Shown here: one piece after another, positions 17,402-25,488 of the stretch
Position numbering within the stretch: position 1 is the first letter of the stretch
How the letters are laid out: each line of letters begins with the position of its first letter
Assembly (NCBI RefSeq): GCF_003667705.1
Contig: NZ_CP033019.1
Location: 992,001 to 1,056,000 of the forward strand
From: Janthinobacterium agaricidamnosum
GTDB lineage: Bacteria > Pseudomonadota > Gammaproteobacteria > Burkholderiales > Burkholderiaceae_D
DNA: 64,000 bases
Reading direction: 5' to 3'
Made by a program: the position numbers and the translations under genes
Notes under the pieces: generated by a model
Seen by the model: the letters and a program-made list of their open reading frames with translations, nothing else
Database searches by the model: none
Told to the model about the DNA's origin: nothing

Positions 17402-18621
17402 ACGCTCCAACGACGACACCCGCCCTGTCGGGCTACCTGCGCGCCGATGGCCGCAAGGGCATCCGCAATATCGTGGTGGTGGCCTATATGGTCGAATGCG
17501 CGCACCACGTGGCGCGCCTGATGGTCAACGCCTTTCCCGGCCAGCCCGTGCACCTGATCGGCTTTACGGGCTGCTTCCCCAACGAATACGCGGACCAGGT
17601 GATGCGCCGCCTGCTGACGCATCCGAACGTGGGCGCCGTGCTGCTCGTCTCCCTGGGCTGCGAAGGCTTCAACAAATATGGCCTGTCCAGCGCCGTGGCC
17701 GACAGCGACCGCCCCGTGCACACGATCACCATCCAGGAAAACAGCGGCACGCGCCCCAGCGTGAGCAGCGGCGTCGAATGGATAGGCTGGGCTTTGGAAC
17801 ACCTCGCGCGGCAGGAGCGCGTGCCGATGGGGATCGATGAACTGGTCGTCGCCACCATCTGCGGCGGCTCCGACAGCACCAGCGGCATCAGTGCCAACCC
17901 GGCCGTCGGTGTCGCCTTCGACACGCTGATCGCGGCCGGCAGCCCCTGCATCTTCGAGGAGACGGGCGAACTGGTGGGCTGCGAATACCACATGCAGCGG
18001 CGCGCCGTCAGCCCGGAGCTGGGCAACGCCATCGTCGACACCGTGGCCAAGGCCGCGCGCTACTACACCATCATGGGCCATGGCAGCTTCTCGCCGGGGA
18101 ACGCCGATGGCGGCCTGACCACGCAGGAAGAAAAGTCGCTGGGCGCCTACGCCAAGAGCGGTTCCTCGCCCATCGTCGGCATTCTGAAGCCGGGCGACCA
18201 GCCGGCCGGCGGCGGCCTGTACCTGCTCGACGTGGTGCCGGACGGCGAGCCGCGCTTCGGTTTCCCGAACGTGTCGGACAACGCGGAAATCGTCGAACTC
18301 ATTTCCTGCGGCGCCCACATCACCTTGTTCACGACCGGACGCGGCTCCGTGGTGGGATCGGCGATTTCGCCCGTCATCAAGGTGTGCGCCAATCCGCAAA
18401 CCTTCGAGCGCCTGGCCGACGACATGGATATCAACGCCGGCAAGATACTCACGGGCGCAGCCACCTTGGAAGAAGTGGGCGCCGAGATCGTCGCCGCCGT
18501 GCTGAACGTGGCCAACGGAGAACTGAGCCGCTCGGAAGACCTGGGCCACCAGGAGTTCGTGCTGACCTATAAACAATTCGACGCGGTGGGGCCAGGCTGC
18601 TTCCCCTTGCGCGCTGCTTGA
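17398..18621 (+). CDS. UxaA-family dehydratase, catalytic subunit
   Basis: 407 aa covering the UxaA C-terminal catalytic region. GYLRADGRKGIRN opens the family. Conserved Cys residues that could bind the metal or cluster lie in FTGCFPN, SLGCEGFNKYG and ICGGSDSTSG. PVGxFxGxxG-type blocks are replaced by GSSPIVGILKPGDQP, then TTGRGSVVGSAISPVIKVCANP. It dehydrates a sugar acid to the 2-keto-3-deoxy acid: L-fuconate is best supported by neighbours, D-altronate by the two upstream genes. No enolase-type fuconate dehydratase is present. Confidence 0.85.
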   Translation: MNAPTTTPALSGYLRADGRKGIRNIVVVAYMVECAHHVARLMVNAFPGQPVHLIGFTGCFPNEYADQVMRRLLTHPNVGAVLLVSLGCEGFNKYGLSSAVADSDRPVHTITIQENSGTRPSVSSGVEWIGWALEHLARQERVPMGIDELVVATICGGSDSTSGISANPAVGVAFDTLIAAGSPCIFEETGELVGCEYHMQRRAVSPELGNAIVDTVAKAARYYTIMGHGSFSPGNADGGLTTQEEKSLGAYAKSGSSPIVGILKPGDQPAGGGLYLLDVVPDGEPRFGFPNVSDNAEIVELISCGAHITLFTTGRGSVVGSAISPVIKVCANPQTFERLADDMDINAGKILTGAATLEEVGAEIVAAVLNVANGELSRSEDLGHQEFVLTYKQFDAVGPGCFPLRAA

Positions 18622-18632
18622 GGGCCGGATTC

Positions 18633-19649
18633 ATGGATGTCACACAATTGCGTAGCTTGCCGCGTGGCGGCCTGTCGCTGCCCTGCATCGGCATGGGCTG
18701 CGCGCCGCTCGGCGGCCTGTACCAGCCGGTCAGCGATGCACAGGCGCGCGCCACCCTCGATGGCGCGTGGGACGCCGGCGTGCGCTTCTTCGACACGGCG
18801 CCGTTCTATGGCTATACCCAGTCCGAACACCGTCTCGGCGCGGCGCTGCGCGAGCGGCCCCGCAACGAGTTCGTGATCAGCACCAAGGCGGGACGGCTGA
18901 TGCGGCCCGACCCCTGCGTGCGCCCCGGCGACGACGGCTTTGCCGCGCCGCTGCCGTTCCGCCCCCATTACGACTACACGTATGACGGCGTGCTGCGTTC
19001 GCACGACGACAGCCTGCAGCGATTGGGGCTCGAGCGCATCGATATCCTGTTCGTGCACGATATCGGCAAGGCCACGCATGGCGAACGCGAGCAGCAATAC
19101 TGGCGCCAGCTGACTGACGGCGGCGGCTTTCGCGCGCTGGACCAGCTGCGCGCCAGCGGCCAGGTGAAGGCCGTGGGCCTCGGCGTCAACGAATGCGAGA
19201 TCGTGCTGCGGGCGATGGCGGAATTCGACCTCGACTGCACCCTGCTGGCTGGCCGCTATACCTTGCTGGAACAGGCTTCGCTGTCGCCATTGCTGGACCT
19301 GTGCCTGGAACGCGGCAACGCCATCGTGATCGGCGGCCCGTTCAACTCGGGCGTGCTGGCCGGGAACGGCAAATTCAATTACGCCGATGCGCCGGCCGCG
19401 ATACTCCAGCGCGTGGCGCGCCTGGACGCCGTCTGCCGCGCATTCAACGTGCCGCTGCAGGCTGCCGCCCTGCAGTTTCCGCTCGCCCATCCGGCCGTCG
19501 TTTCCTGCATCCCGGGCGGCCAGGACCTGGCGCAGCTGCGGCAAAATCGCGACTGGTTCGCCACGCCCTTGCCGGACGCCTTGTGGATGGCATTGCAGGA
19601 AGCTGGCCTGATCGATGCGCGCGCACCGGTGCCCAAGGGAGCCGCATGA
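18633..19649 (+). CDS. aldo/keto reductase, L-fucose (D-threo-aldose) 1-dehydrogenase-like
   Basis: 338-aa AKR with the catalytic set Asp-Tyr-Lys-His in FFDTAPFYGYTQSEHRLG, ISTKAGR and DILFVHDIG. This branch oxidises aldoses with L-fuco configuration (L-fucose, L-galactose, D-arabinose) to lactones using NAD(P)+. GAGG lies about 9 nt before the chosen ATG; an upstream TTG overlapping the previous stop is less likely. Its stop overlaps the lactonase start. The lactone it makes is the natural substrate of that neighbour. Confidence 0.87.
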   Translation: MDVTQLRSLPRGGLSLPCIGMGCAPLGGLYQPVSDAQARATLDGAWDAGVRFFDTAPFYGYTQSEHRLGAALRERPRNEFVISTKAGRLMRPDPCVRPGDDGFAAPLPFRPHYDYTYDGVLRSHDDSLQRLGLERIDILFVHDIGKATHGEREQQYWRQLTDGGGFRALDQLRASGQVKAVGLGVNECEIVLRAMAEFDLDCTLLAGRYTLLEQASLSPLLDLCLERGNAIVIGGPFNSGVLAGNGKFNYADAPAAILQRVARLDAVCRAFNVPLQAAALQFPLAHPAVVSCIPGGQDLAQLRQNRDWFATPLPDALWMALQEAGLIDARAPVPKGAA

Positions 19650-20476
19650 TGCGCATCGACGCCCACCAGCACTTCTGGCAACTGGCCGCGCGCGGCGGCA
19701 GCTGGCCGCCGCCATCCTTGGCCGCCATCCACCGCGATTTCGCGCCCGCCGATCTGGCGCCTCTGCTGGCCGAATATGGCATCGCTGGAACGGTGCTGGT
19801 GCAGTCGCTGCCGTCGTCCGCCGATACCGATTACCTGCTGGCGCTGGCGGAAAAGACCAGCTTTATCCGTGCCGTCGTGGGCTGGACCGACTTGTTGGCC
19901 AAAGACGCACCGGCGGCGATTGCCCGTCTGGCGTCGCACGGCAAGCTCAAAGGCCTGCGCCCGATGCTGCAGGACCTCGACGACGATCGGTGGATCGCCA
20001 ACCCGGCGCTGCGGCCAGCGTTGACGGCCATGGCGGCACACGGCTTGCGCTTTGACGCGCTGGTGCTGCCGCGCCACTTGCCCGCGCTGCTGCAATGCGC
20101 GCGCGATTTTCCAGCGCTCCCCGTCGTGATCGACCATGCGGCCAAGCCGCCGATCGCCGAAGCTGAATTTGGCCACTGGCGCGAACACATGGCGCAGCTG
20201 GCCGCGCTGCCGAACGTGCACTGCAAGCTGTCCGGGCTGGTGACGGAAGCGAAATCCGATTGGAGCGTTGACGACCTGCGCCCGTATGTGGCGCATGTGC
20301 TGGACGTGTTCGGCCCCCGGCGCGTGATATGGGGCAGCGACTGGCCGGTAGTCGACCTGGCCGGCGGCTATGCGGCCTGGCTGCTGGCGAGCGAAGCGCT
20401 GCTGTCGCATCTCGATCAGCAGGACAGGGACGATATTTTCGGCCTTAATGCATGCCGCTTTTATGGGCTTAAATGA
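19646..20476 (+). CDS. COG3618 amidohydrolase, L-fucono-lactonase-like
   Basis: 276-aa metal-dependent hydrolase of the amidohydrolase superfamily. The metal motif RIDAHQHFW opens the barrel. Strand ends follow at KLKGLRPMLQD, VVIDHAAKPP, VHCKLSGLVTEA and IWGSDWPV, the pattern of COG3618 sugar lactonases that open L-fucono- or L-galactono-lactone. ATG/TGA overlap with the preceding reductase indicates coupled translation. Confidence 0.87.
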   Translation: MMRIDAHQHFWQLAARGGSWPPPSLAAIHRDFAPADLAPLLAEYGIAGTVLVQSLPSSADTDYLLALAEKTSFIRAVVGWTDLLAKDAPAAIARLASHGKLKGLRPMLQDLDDDRWIANPALRPALTAMAAHGLRFDALVLPRHLPALLQCARDFPALPVVIDHAAKPPIAEAEFGHWREHMAQLAALPNVHCKLSGLVTEAKSDWSVDDLRPYVAHVLDVFGPRRVIWGSDWPVVDLAGGYAAWLLASEALLSHLDQQDRDDIFGLNACRFYGLK

Positions 20477-20488
20477 GGTGGCTGGCTT

Positions 20489-20577
20489 GTCGGCTTACGC
20501 CGTTCCGGCTAAGCCGACCTACGAAACACCTCGATGCCAACTGTAGGTTGGCTTAGCCGGTACGGCGTAAGCCAACA
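20489..20577. repeat. inverted pair of REP-like palindromes
   Basis: Copy 1 (about 20489-20522) starts TGTCGGCTTACGCCGTTCC and ends AAGCCGACCTACG. Copy 2 (20543-20577) is the same family in reverse with TT/AA changes (GTAGGTTGGCTTAGCC). Facing each other, they form a BIME-like unit between the lactonase and mutarotase genes and could limit exonuclease decay of the upstream message. Confidence 0.8.
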
Positions 20578-20590
20578 AAGAGGAGCTGAA

Positions 20591-20920
20591 ATGCAAAGAA
20601 TGGGCATGGTCATCGGCATCGCGCCGGACCGCATCGCGGAATACAAGACCCTGCACGCCGCCGTCTGGCCGCAGGTGCTGGCCAAGCTGACGGCGGCGCA
20701 TGTCGGCAATTATTCGATCTTTTTGTGCGAGCCGGAAAACCTGTTGTTCGGTTACTGGGAGTATCACGGCGAGGATTTTGAAGCCGACATGGCGGCCATC
20801 GCCGCCGACCCGGAAACGCAGCGCTGGTGGACCTTTTGCGCCCCCTGCCAGCTGCCGCTGGCTTCGCGCGCCGAGGGCGAGCACTGGGCGATGATGGAGC
20901 AGGTTTTCTACTTTGCTTAG
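20591..20920 (+). CDS. L-rhamnose/L-fucose mutarotase family protein
   Basis: 109-aa ferredoxin-like dimeric mutarotase: YKTLHAAVWPQVLAKL, NYSIFL, ENLLFGYWEYHG and DPETQRWWTFC are the family landmarks. It interconverts alpha and beta anomers of the imported sugar, so that the dehydrogenase receives the right form. AGGAG lies 6 nt before the ATG. It is separated from the lactonase by a REP pair and from the SDR by a hairpin. Confidence 0.88.
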   Translation: MQRMGMVIGIAPDRIAEYKTLHAAVWPQVLAKLTAAHVGNYSIFLCEPENLLFGYWEYHGEDFEADMAAIAADPETQRWWTFCAPCQLPLASRAEGEHWAMMEQVFYFA

Positions 20921-20929
20921 CAAGAATCC

Positions 20930-20956
20930 GGGGTCAGACCCGCCGGGTCTGACCCC
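20930..20956. terminator. perfect 12-bp hairpin between mutarotase and SDR genes
   Basis: GGGGTCAGACCC and GGGTCTGACCCC face each other around a GCC loop. There is no U-tract immediately after, so it is more likely an mRNA-stabilising or repeat-type hairpin than an efficient terminator. Confidence 0.6.
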
Positions 20957-20997
20957 AGCACTTAAGGTGTCGGGTTAAAAAAATAAAAGGAGATAAC

Positions 20998-21753
20998 ATG
21001 ACCGCCAGACTACAAGGAAAAATCGCCCTGCTCACCGCCGCCGGCCAGGGCATCGGCCGGGCCACGGCCGAAGCGTTCGTGCGCGAAGGCGCGACCGTGA
21101 TCGCCACCGATATCAACCAGGCCCAGCTCGACGCGCTGAAGGAAGCGACGGGCTGCGCCATCCGCCTGCTCGACGTGACCGATGGCGCGGCGATCACCGC
21201 GCTGGCCGGCGAGATCGGCCCCGTCGATATCCTCTTCAACTGCGCCGGCTTCGTCGATGGCGGCACCATCCTCGATTGCGACGATGCTGCCTGGGACCGT
21301 TCCTTCGACATCAACGCCCGTTCCATGTACCGGCTGATGCGCGCCGTGCTGCCCGGGATGCTGGCCAGGGGCGCCGGCTCCATCGTCAATATGTCGTCGG
21401 TGGCGTCGAGCGTGAAGGGCGCGCCGAACCGTTTTATCTACGGCACCTCGAAGGCGGCCGTGGTGGGCATGACCAAGGCGGTGGCCGCCGATTTCGTCAC
21501 GCGCGGCATCCGCTGCAATGCGATCTGTCCCGGTACCATCGAGTCGCCCTCGCTGAAGGAACGCATTGCCGCGCAGGCGGCAGCGACGGGCGTGAGTGTC
21601 GATGAAGTGCAAGCCGCTTTCGTGGCCCGGCAGCCGATGGGCAGAGTGGGCAGGGCAGAGGAAATCGCCGCCCTGGCCGTGTATCTGGCTTCCGACGAAT
21701 CCGCTTTTACCACCGGCATGGTCCACGTCATTGACGGCGGCTGGTCTAACTAA
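20998..21753 (+). CDS. SDR oxidoreductase, 2-keto-3-deoxy-L-fuconate dehydrogenase-like
   Basis: 251-aa classical short-chain dehydrogenase. The cofactor motif is LLTAAGQGIGRATA; NCAG is in FNCAGFVDGG; the catalytic Ser lies in NMSSVASS and the Tyr-Lys in FIYGTSKAA. The TAAGQGIG start and the tail TTGMVHVIDGGWSN match the 2-keto-3-deoxy-L-fuconate dehydrogenase branch, which oxidises C4 to give the 2,4-diketo acid cleaved by the next enzyme. AAGGAG lies 6-7 nt upstream. Confidence 0.85.
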   Translation: MTARLQGKIALLTAAGQGIGRATAEAFVREGATVIATDINQAQLDALKEATGCAIRLLDVTDGAAITALAGEIGPVDILFNCAGFVDGGTILDCDDAAWDRSFDINARSMYRLMRAVLPGMLARGAGSIVNMSSVASSVKGAPNRFIYGTSKAAVVGMTKAVAADFVTRGIRCNAICPGTIESPSLKERIAAQAAATGVSVDEVQAAFVARQPMGRVGRAEEIAALAVYLASDESAFTTGMVHVIDGGWSN

Positions 21754-21754
21754 G

Positions 21755-21874
21755 GACACCCGACCAAACCTACTGCGCGTCGCGATATGCGGCTTGCGAT
21801 GCTCACTGTACATTCGTACAGCTGCGCTTCTCGGCCACATCTCGCTTCCGCTCGCTACGGTTTTGTCGGGTGTC
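21755..21874. mobile_element. 120-bp MITE-like element with terminal inverted repeats
   Basis: Terminal GACACCCGAC and GTCGGGTGTC are perfect complements, and the match extends inward with one mismatch (CCAAACC against GGTTTTG). An internal small palindrome CTGTACATTCGTACAG sits near the centre. No coding capacity. It starts two bases after the SDR stop codon and lies within the fucose cluster. Confidence 0.55.
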
Positions 21875-21941
21875 GTGAAGGCGCGGGCCTGATTGCTACC
21901 GAACTTTTTATGTTGTTTGATATTTACTTGAAAGTTTAATC

Positions 21942-22808
21942 ATGAAACTGATGCGTTATGGCGCCAAGGGCGCTGAAAAACCTGCCTTGATCGATGCTGA
22001 CGGCGCCGTGCGCGACCTGTCCGGCGTGCTGCCCGATATTACGGCCGCGACCCTGGGCAAGGATGGCCTGGCGGCCCTGGCCGCCATCGACATCGCCAGC
22101 CTGCCGGTGGTGGCCAACCCCGGCCGCATCGCGCCGCCGTGGCAGGGCGTGGGCAAGTTTTTATGCGTGGGCCTGAACTATGCCGACCATGCGGCTGAAT
22201 CGGGCATGGCCGTGCCGGCTGAGCCGGTGCTGTTCATGAAGGCCACCAGCGCCATCGTCGGCGCCAACGATGCCGTGGTGATGCCGCAGGACTCGAAGAA
22301 AAGCGACTGGGAAGTGGAGCTGGGCGTGGTAATCGGCACCACTGCGCGCTATGTGAGCGAAGCGGAGGCGCTGTCGCACGTGGCCGGCTACTGCGTGGTG
22401 AACGATTTGTCCGAACGCGAATACCAATTGGAGCGCGGCGGCCAGTGGGACAAGGGCAAGGGCTGCGATACCTTCGGCCCGATCGGCCCCTGGCTGGTGA
22501 CCGCTGACGAAGTGGCGGACCCGCAAAACCTGGGCCTGTGGCTGGAAGTGAACGGCAAGCGCGTCCAGGATGGCAATACCCAAACGATGGTCTTCTGCGT
22601 GGCGAATCTGGTCAGCTATATCAGCCGCTTCATGACCTTGTACCCGGGCGACATCATCAGCACCGGCACGCCACCGGGCGTGGGCATGGGGCAGAAACCG
22701 TCGGCCGTGTATTTGAAGCCGGGAGACACCATGCGCCTGGGGATCGAAGGCCTCGGCGAACAGCGGCAGACCGTGCATGCGTGGAATCCGCAACTGATCG
22801 ACAGTTAA
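21942..22808 (+). CDS. FAH-family hydrolase, 2,4-diketo-3-deoxy-L-fuconate hydrolase-like
   Basis: 288 aa with the fumarylacetoacetase C-terminal fold: KFLCVGLNYADHAAESG, then metal-binding acids in WEVELGVVIG and the VNDLSEREYQ block, KGCDTFGPIGPWL, and IISTGTPPGVGMGQKP. In fucose clusters this enzyme splits the 2,4-diketo acid to pyruvate and L-lactate, ending the pathway. The reaction is assigned from family plus neighbours; the same family contains ureidoglycolate lyase and other beta-diketone hydrolases. Confidence 0.85.
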   Translation: MKLMRYGAKGAEKPALIDADGAVRDLSGVLPDITAATLGKDGLAALAAIDIASLPVVANPGRIAPPWQGVGKFLCVGLNYADHAAESGMAVPAEPVLFMKATSAIVGANDAVVMPQDSKKSDWEVELGVVIGTTARYVSEAEALSHVAGYCVVNDLSEREYQLERGGQWDKGKGCDTFGPIGPWLVTADEVADPQNLGLWLEVNGKRVQDGNTQTMVFCVANLVSYISRFMTLYPGDIISTGTPPGVGMGQKPSAVYLKPGDTMRLGIEGLGEQRQTVHAWNPQLIDS

Positions 22809-22832
22809 ACGAGTAGCAAAACGAGTAGCAGA

Positions 22833-22871
22833 CCGGCGCGCCGCCAAGATGCTCAGACATCGGCGCGCCGG
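22833..22871. terminator. 11-bp GC-rich hairpin before the ABC transporter genes
   Basis: CCGGCGCGCCG and CGGCGCGCCGG pair perfectly around a 17-nt loop. No T-tract follows. It separates the catabolic genes from the importer genes and could adjust the ratio of the two transcripts. Confidence 0.55.
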
Positions 22872-22901
22872 CCTATGGCAGTGGAGTGGAGGAGACACAC
22901 C

Positions 22902-24434
22902 ATGAATCAATCCGAAGAGATACTGGCCTTGAACAAGGTCAGCAAGCGCTTTCCCGGCGTGCTGGCCCTGGACAACGTCAGTTTCAGCCTGCGCAAGGGC
23001 GAGGCCCATGCGCTGTGCGGCGAAAACGGCGCCGGCAAGTCCACCCTGATGAAGGTGATGAGCGGCGTGTACCAGGCCGACGAGGGGGAACTGGTCTACA
23101 AGGGCAAGGTGTGCAGCTTTGCCAGCAGCGTGGATGCGGAGGCGGCCGGCATCGCCATCATCCACCAGGAACTGAACCTGATCCCGCACCTGAGCGTGGC
23201 GGAGAATATTTTCCTGGCGCGCGAACCGGTGCGCGGCATTTTCATCGACCGCAAGAAGATGCGTGCCGATGCGCAGGCGCTGCTGGACCGTTTAAAACTG
23301 CGCATCGACCCGCGCCAGCTGGTGAAGAATCTGTCCTGCGCCCAGCAGCAGATGGTGGAAATCGCCAAGGCGCTGTCGCTCAATACGGAAGTGCTGATCA
23401 TGGACGAGCCCACGTCCTCGCTGACGGAAAGCGAGACGGGCCAGCTGTTCGATATCATCAATGAACTCAAGCGCAACGGCGTGAGCGTCGTGTACATCTC
23501 GCACCGCCTGGAAGAGATGCAGCACATCATCGACAGAGTGACGGTGCTGCGCGACGGGAAATTCGTCTGCACCGACGATTTTGCCAGCACCACCCTGGAT
23601 GCCATCGTGGCCAGGATGGTGGGCCGCACCCTCGATGAAAAATTTCCCGACCGCGTCTCGACGCCGACGGCTGAAGTGCTGCTGCGCGTGAGCGATTTGC
23701 ACCGCAAGGATATATTCGGCCCGCTGAGCTTTGACTTGCGGCGCGGCGAGATCCTCGGCTTTTCCGGCCTGATGGGCGCGGGCCGCACGGAAGTGGCGCG
23801 CGCCATCTTCGGCGCCGATCCGCTCACCGGCGGCGCGATCCACCTGGGCGACGTGGCGGTGACGATCACCAGCCCCATCGACGCCATCGGACACGGTATC
23901 GCCTACCTGTCGGAAGACCGCAAGAGCCACGGCCTGGCGATCCGCATGTCTGTGGCGGCCAACCTGACCCTGACGAATGTATCGGCGCTGGCCAACCGAT
24001 TCGGCTTCATCGATTTCGCCAGGGAAGAGGCGGTGGCGCAGCAGTATATCGCGGCGCTGGGCATCAAGACGCCGACCTCGAAACAGGTCGCGCGCAACCT
24101 CTCGGGCGGCAACCAGCAAAAGATCGTCATCAGCAAATGGCTGTACCGCGAATCGAAAATCATCTTCTTCGACGAACCCACGCGCGGCATCGACGTGGGG
24201 GCCAAGTTCGCCATCTACCAGCTGCTCGACAAGCTCGCGTCGGAAGGCATCGGCGTGGTGCTGATCACGTCCGAGCTGCCCGAGATCATGGGCATGACGG
24301 ACCGCGTGGCCGTGTTTCATGAAGGGCGCATCAGCGGCATCGTCAATACGCGCGAGTCGTCGCAGGAAGAGATCATGCAGCTGGCGTCGGGGCGCGTCGT
24401 CGCTCCAATCCCTGGCCAGGCGGCAGTCCACTAA
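22902..24434 (+). CDS. sugar ABC transporter ATPase (RbsA/XylG type)
   Basis: 510 aa holding two ABC domains in tandem, as in RbsA. Domain 1 has Walker A GENGAGKST, signature LSCAQQQ and Walker B VLIMDEPTSS. Domain 2 has the usual degenerate Walker A (GLMGAGRTE), a good signature LSGGNQQK and IIFFDEPTRGID. Peripheral membrane subunit energising import of a monosaccharide, here probably L-fucose. GGAG precedes the ATG. Confidence 0.93.
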   Translation: MNQSEEILALNKVSKRFPGVLALDNVSFSLRKGEAHALCGENGAGKSTLMKVMSGVYQADEGELVYKGKVCSFASSVDAEAAGIAIIHQELNLIPHLSVAENIFLAREPVRGIFIDRKKMRADAQALLDRLKLRIDPRQLVKNLSCAQQQMVEIAKALSLNTEVLIMDEPTSSLTESETGQLFDIINELKRNGVSVVYISHRLEEMQHIIDRVTVLRDGKFVCTDDFASTTLDAIVARMVGRTLDEKFPDRVSTPTAEVLLRVSDLHRKDIFGPLSFDLRRGEILGFSGLMGAGRTEVARAIFGADPLTGGAIHLGDVAVTITSPIDAIGHGIAYLSEDRKSHGLAIRMSVAANLTLTNVSALANRFGFIDFAREEAVAQQYIAALGIKTPTSKQVARNLSGGNQQKIVISKWLYRESKIIFFDEPTRGIDVGAKFAIYQLLDKLASEGIGVVLITSELPEIMGMTDRVAVFHEGRISGIVNTRESSQEEIMQLASGRVVAPIPGQAAVH

Positions 24435-24453
24435 AAACAGAAAGCTTAAAAAA

Positions 24454-25428
24454 ATGAACAAAGAACTGATCCAAAAATTCGCCGCGCTGGGCAGCCTGTC
24501 GCTGTTGCTGCTGGTGTTTTCCCTGACCAGCAACGCCTTTTTCTCCGTCAGCAACGGCATGAGCGTGGCCTTGCAAGTGACGTCGATCGCCTACCTGGGC
24601 ATAGCCGCCACCTGCGTCATCATCACGGGCGGCATCGACCTCAGTTCCGGCTCCGTGCTGGCGCTGGCCGGCGTGGCCGCCGCGCTGCTGGTGAAAAGCG
24701 GCGTGCCCGTGCCGGCCGCCATGCTGGGCGGCGTCGTGGTGGGCGCCATGTGCGGCGCCGTCAACGGCTTTTGCATCACGCAATTGAAACTGCCGCCCTT
24801 CATCGCCACGCTCGGCATGATGCTGATCGCACGGGGCCTGGCGCTGCAGGTGACGGGCGCGCGCGCCATTTCCGGTCTGGGCGAGTCGTTCGGCGAACTG
24901 GGCAACGGCGTGCTGTGGCGCATCGAGCGCGACACGGGCGGCACGTTTCCCGAAGTCGTGTTTCCCGGCATTCCGTATCCCGTGGTGCTGATGGTGGTGA
25001 TCGCCGTGGCCGTGTCCATCATGCTCAGCCGCACCACCTTCGGCCGGCATATCTACGCCGTCGGCTCGAATGCGGAAGCGGCCCGCCTGTCGGGCGTGAA
25101 GGTGGGCCGCGTGACCCTGCTGGTGTACACCCTGTCGGGCGCTCTGTCGGGCCTGACGGGCTGCGTGCTGATGTCGCGCCTGGTGACGGCGCAGCCGAAC
25201 GAGGGCGTGATGTACGAACTCGATGCGATCGCCAGCGCCGTGATCGGCGGCGCCTCGCTGATCGGCGGCATCGGCACCATTTCCGGCACCGTCATCGGTT
25301 CCTTCGTCATCGGCATCCTGCGCAACGGCTTGAACATGAACGGGGTATCGAGCTTTATCCAGCAAATCATTATCGGACTGGTCATCCTGCTGACCGTCTG
25401 GATCGATCAGAAGCGCAACCGCGCCTGA
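24454..25428 (+). CDS. sugar ABC transporter permease (RbsC type)
   Basis: 324 aa with 8-10 hydrophobic segments, the BPD_transp_2 fold. IITGGIDLSSGSVLAL and LPPFIATLGMMLIARG are family landmarks, and GRHIYAVGSNAEAARLSGV is the cytoplasmic ATPase-contact loop. The start lies 19 bp after the ATPase stop. With one permease gene the channel would be a homodimer. Confidence 0.93.
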   Translation: MNKELIQKFAALGSLSLLLLVFSLTSNAFFSVSNGMSVALQVTSIAYLGIAATCVIITGGIDLSSGSVLALAGVAAALLVKSGVPVPAAMLGGVVVGAMCGAVNGFCITQLKLPPFIATLGMMLIARGLALQVTGARAISGLGESFGELGNGVLWRIERDTGGTFPEVVFPGIPYPVVLMVVIAVAVSIMLSRTTFGRHIYAVGSNAEAARLSGVKVGRVTLLVYTLSGALSGLTGCVLMSRLVTAQPNEGVMYELDAIASAVIGGASLIGGIGTISGTVIGSFVIGILRNGLNMNGVSSFIQQIIIGLVILLTVWIDQKRNRA

Positions 25429-25488
25429 TGCAGCAAGCAGTACGCCATGAAGTCAATCCACCAAATCTATAATTAAATGAGGACGACA

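Noticed and set aside
21812..21827. LexA box upstream of the FAH hydrolase gene
   Set aside because: Fits CTGT-N8-ACAG but lies within the MITE-like element, and no SOS gene is near; kept only as a shared palindrome.
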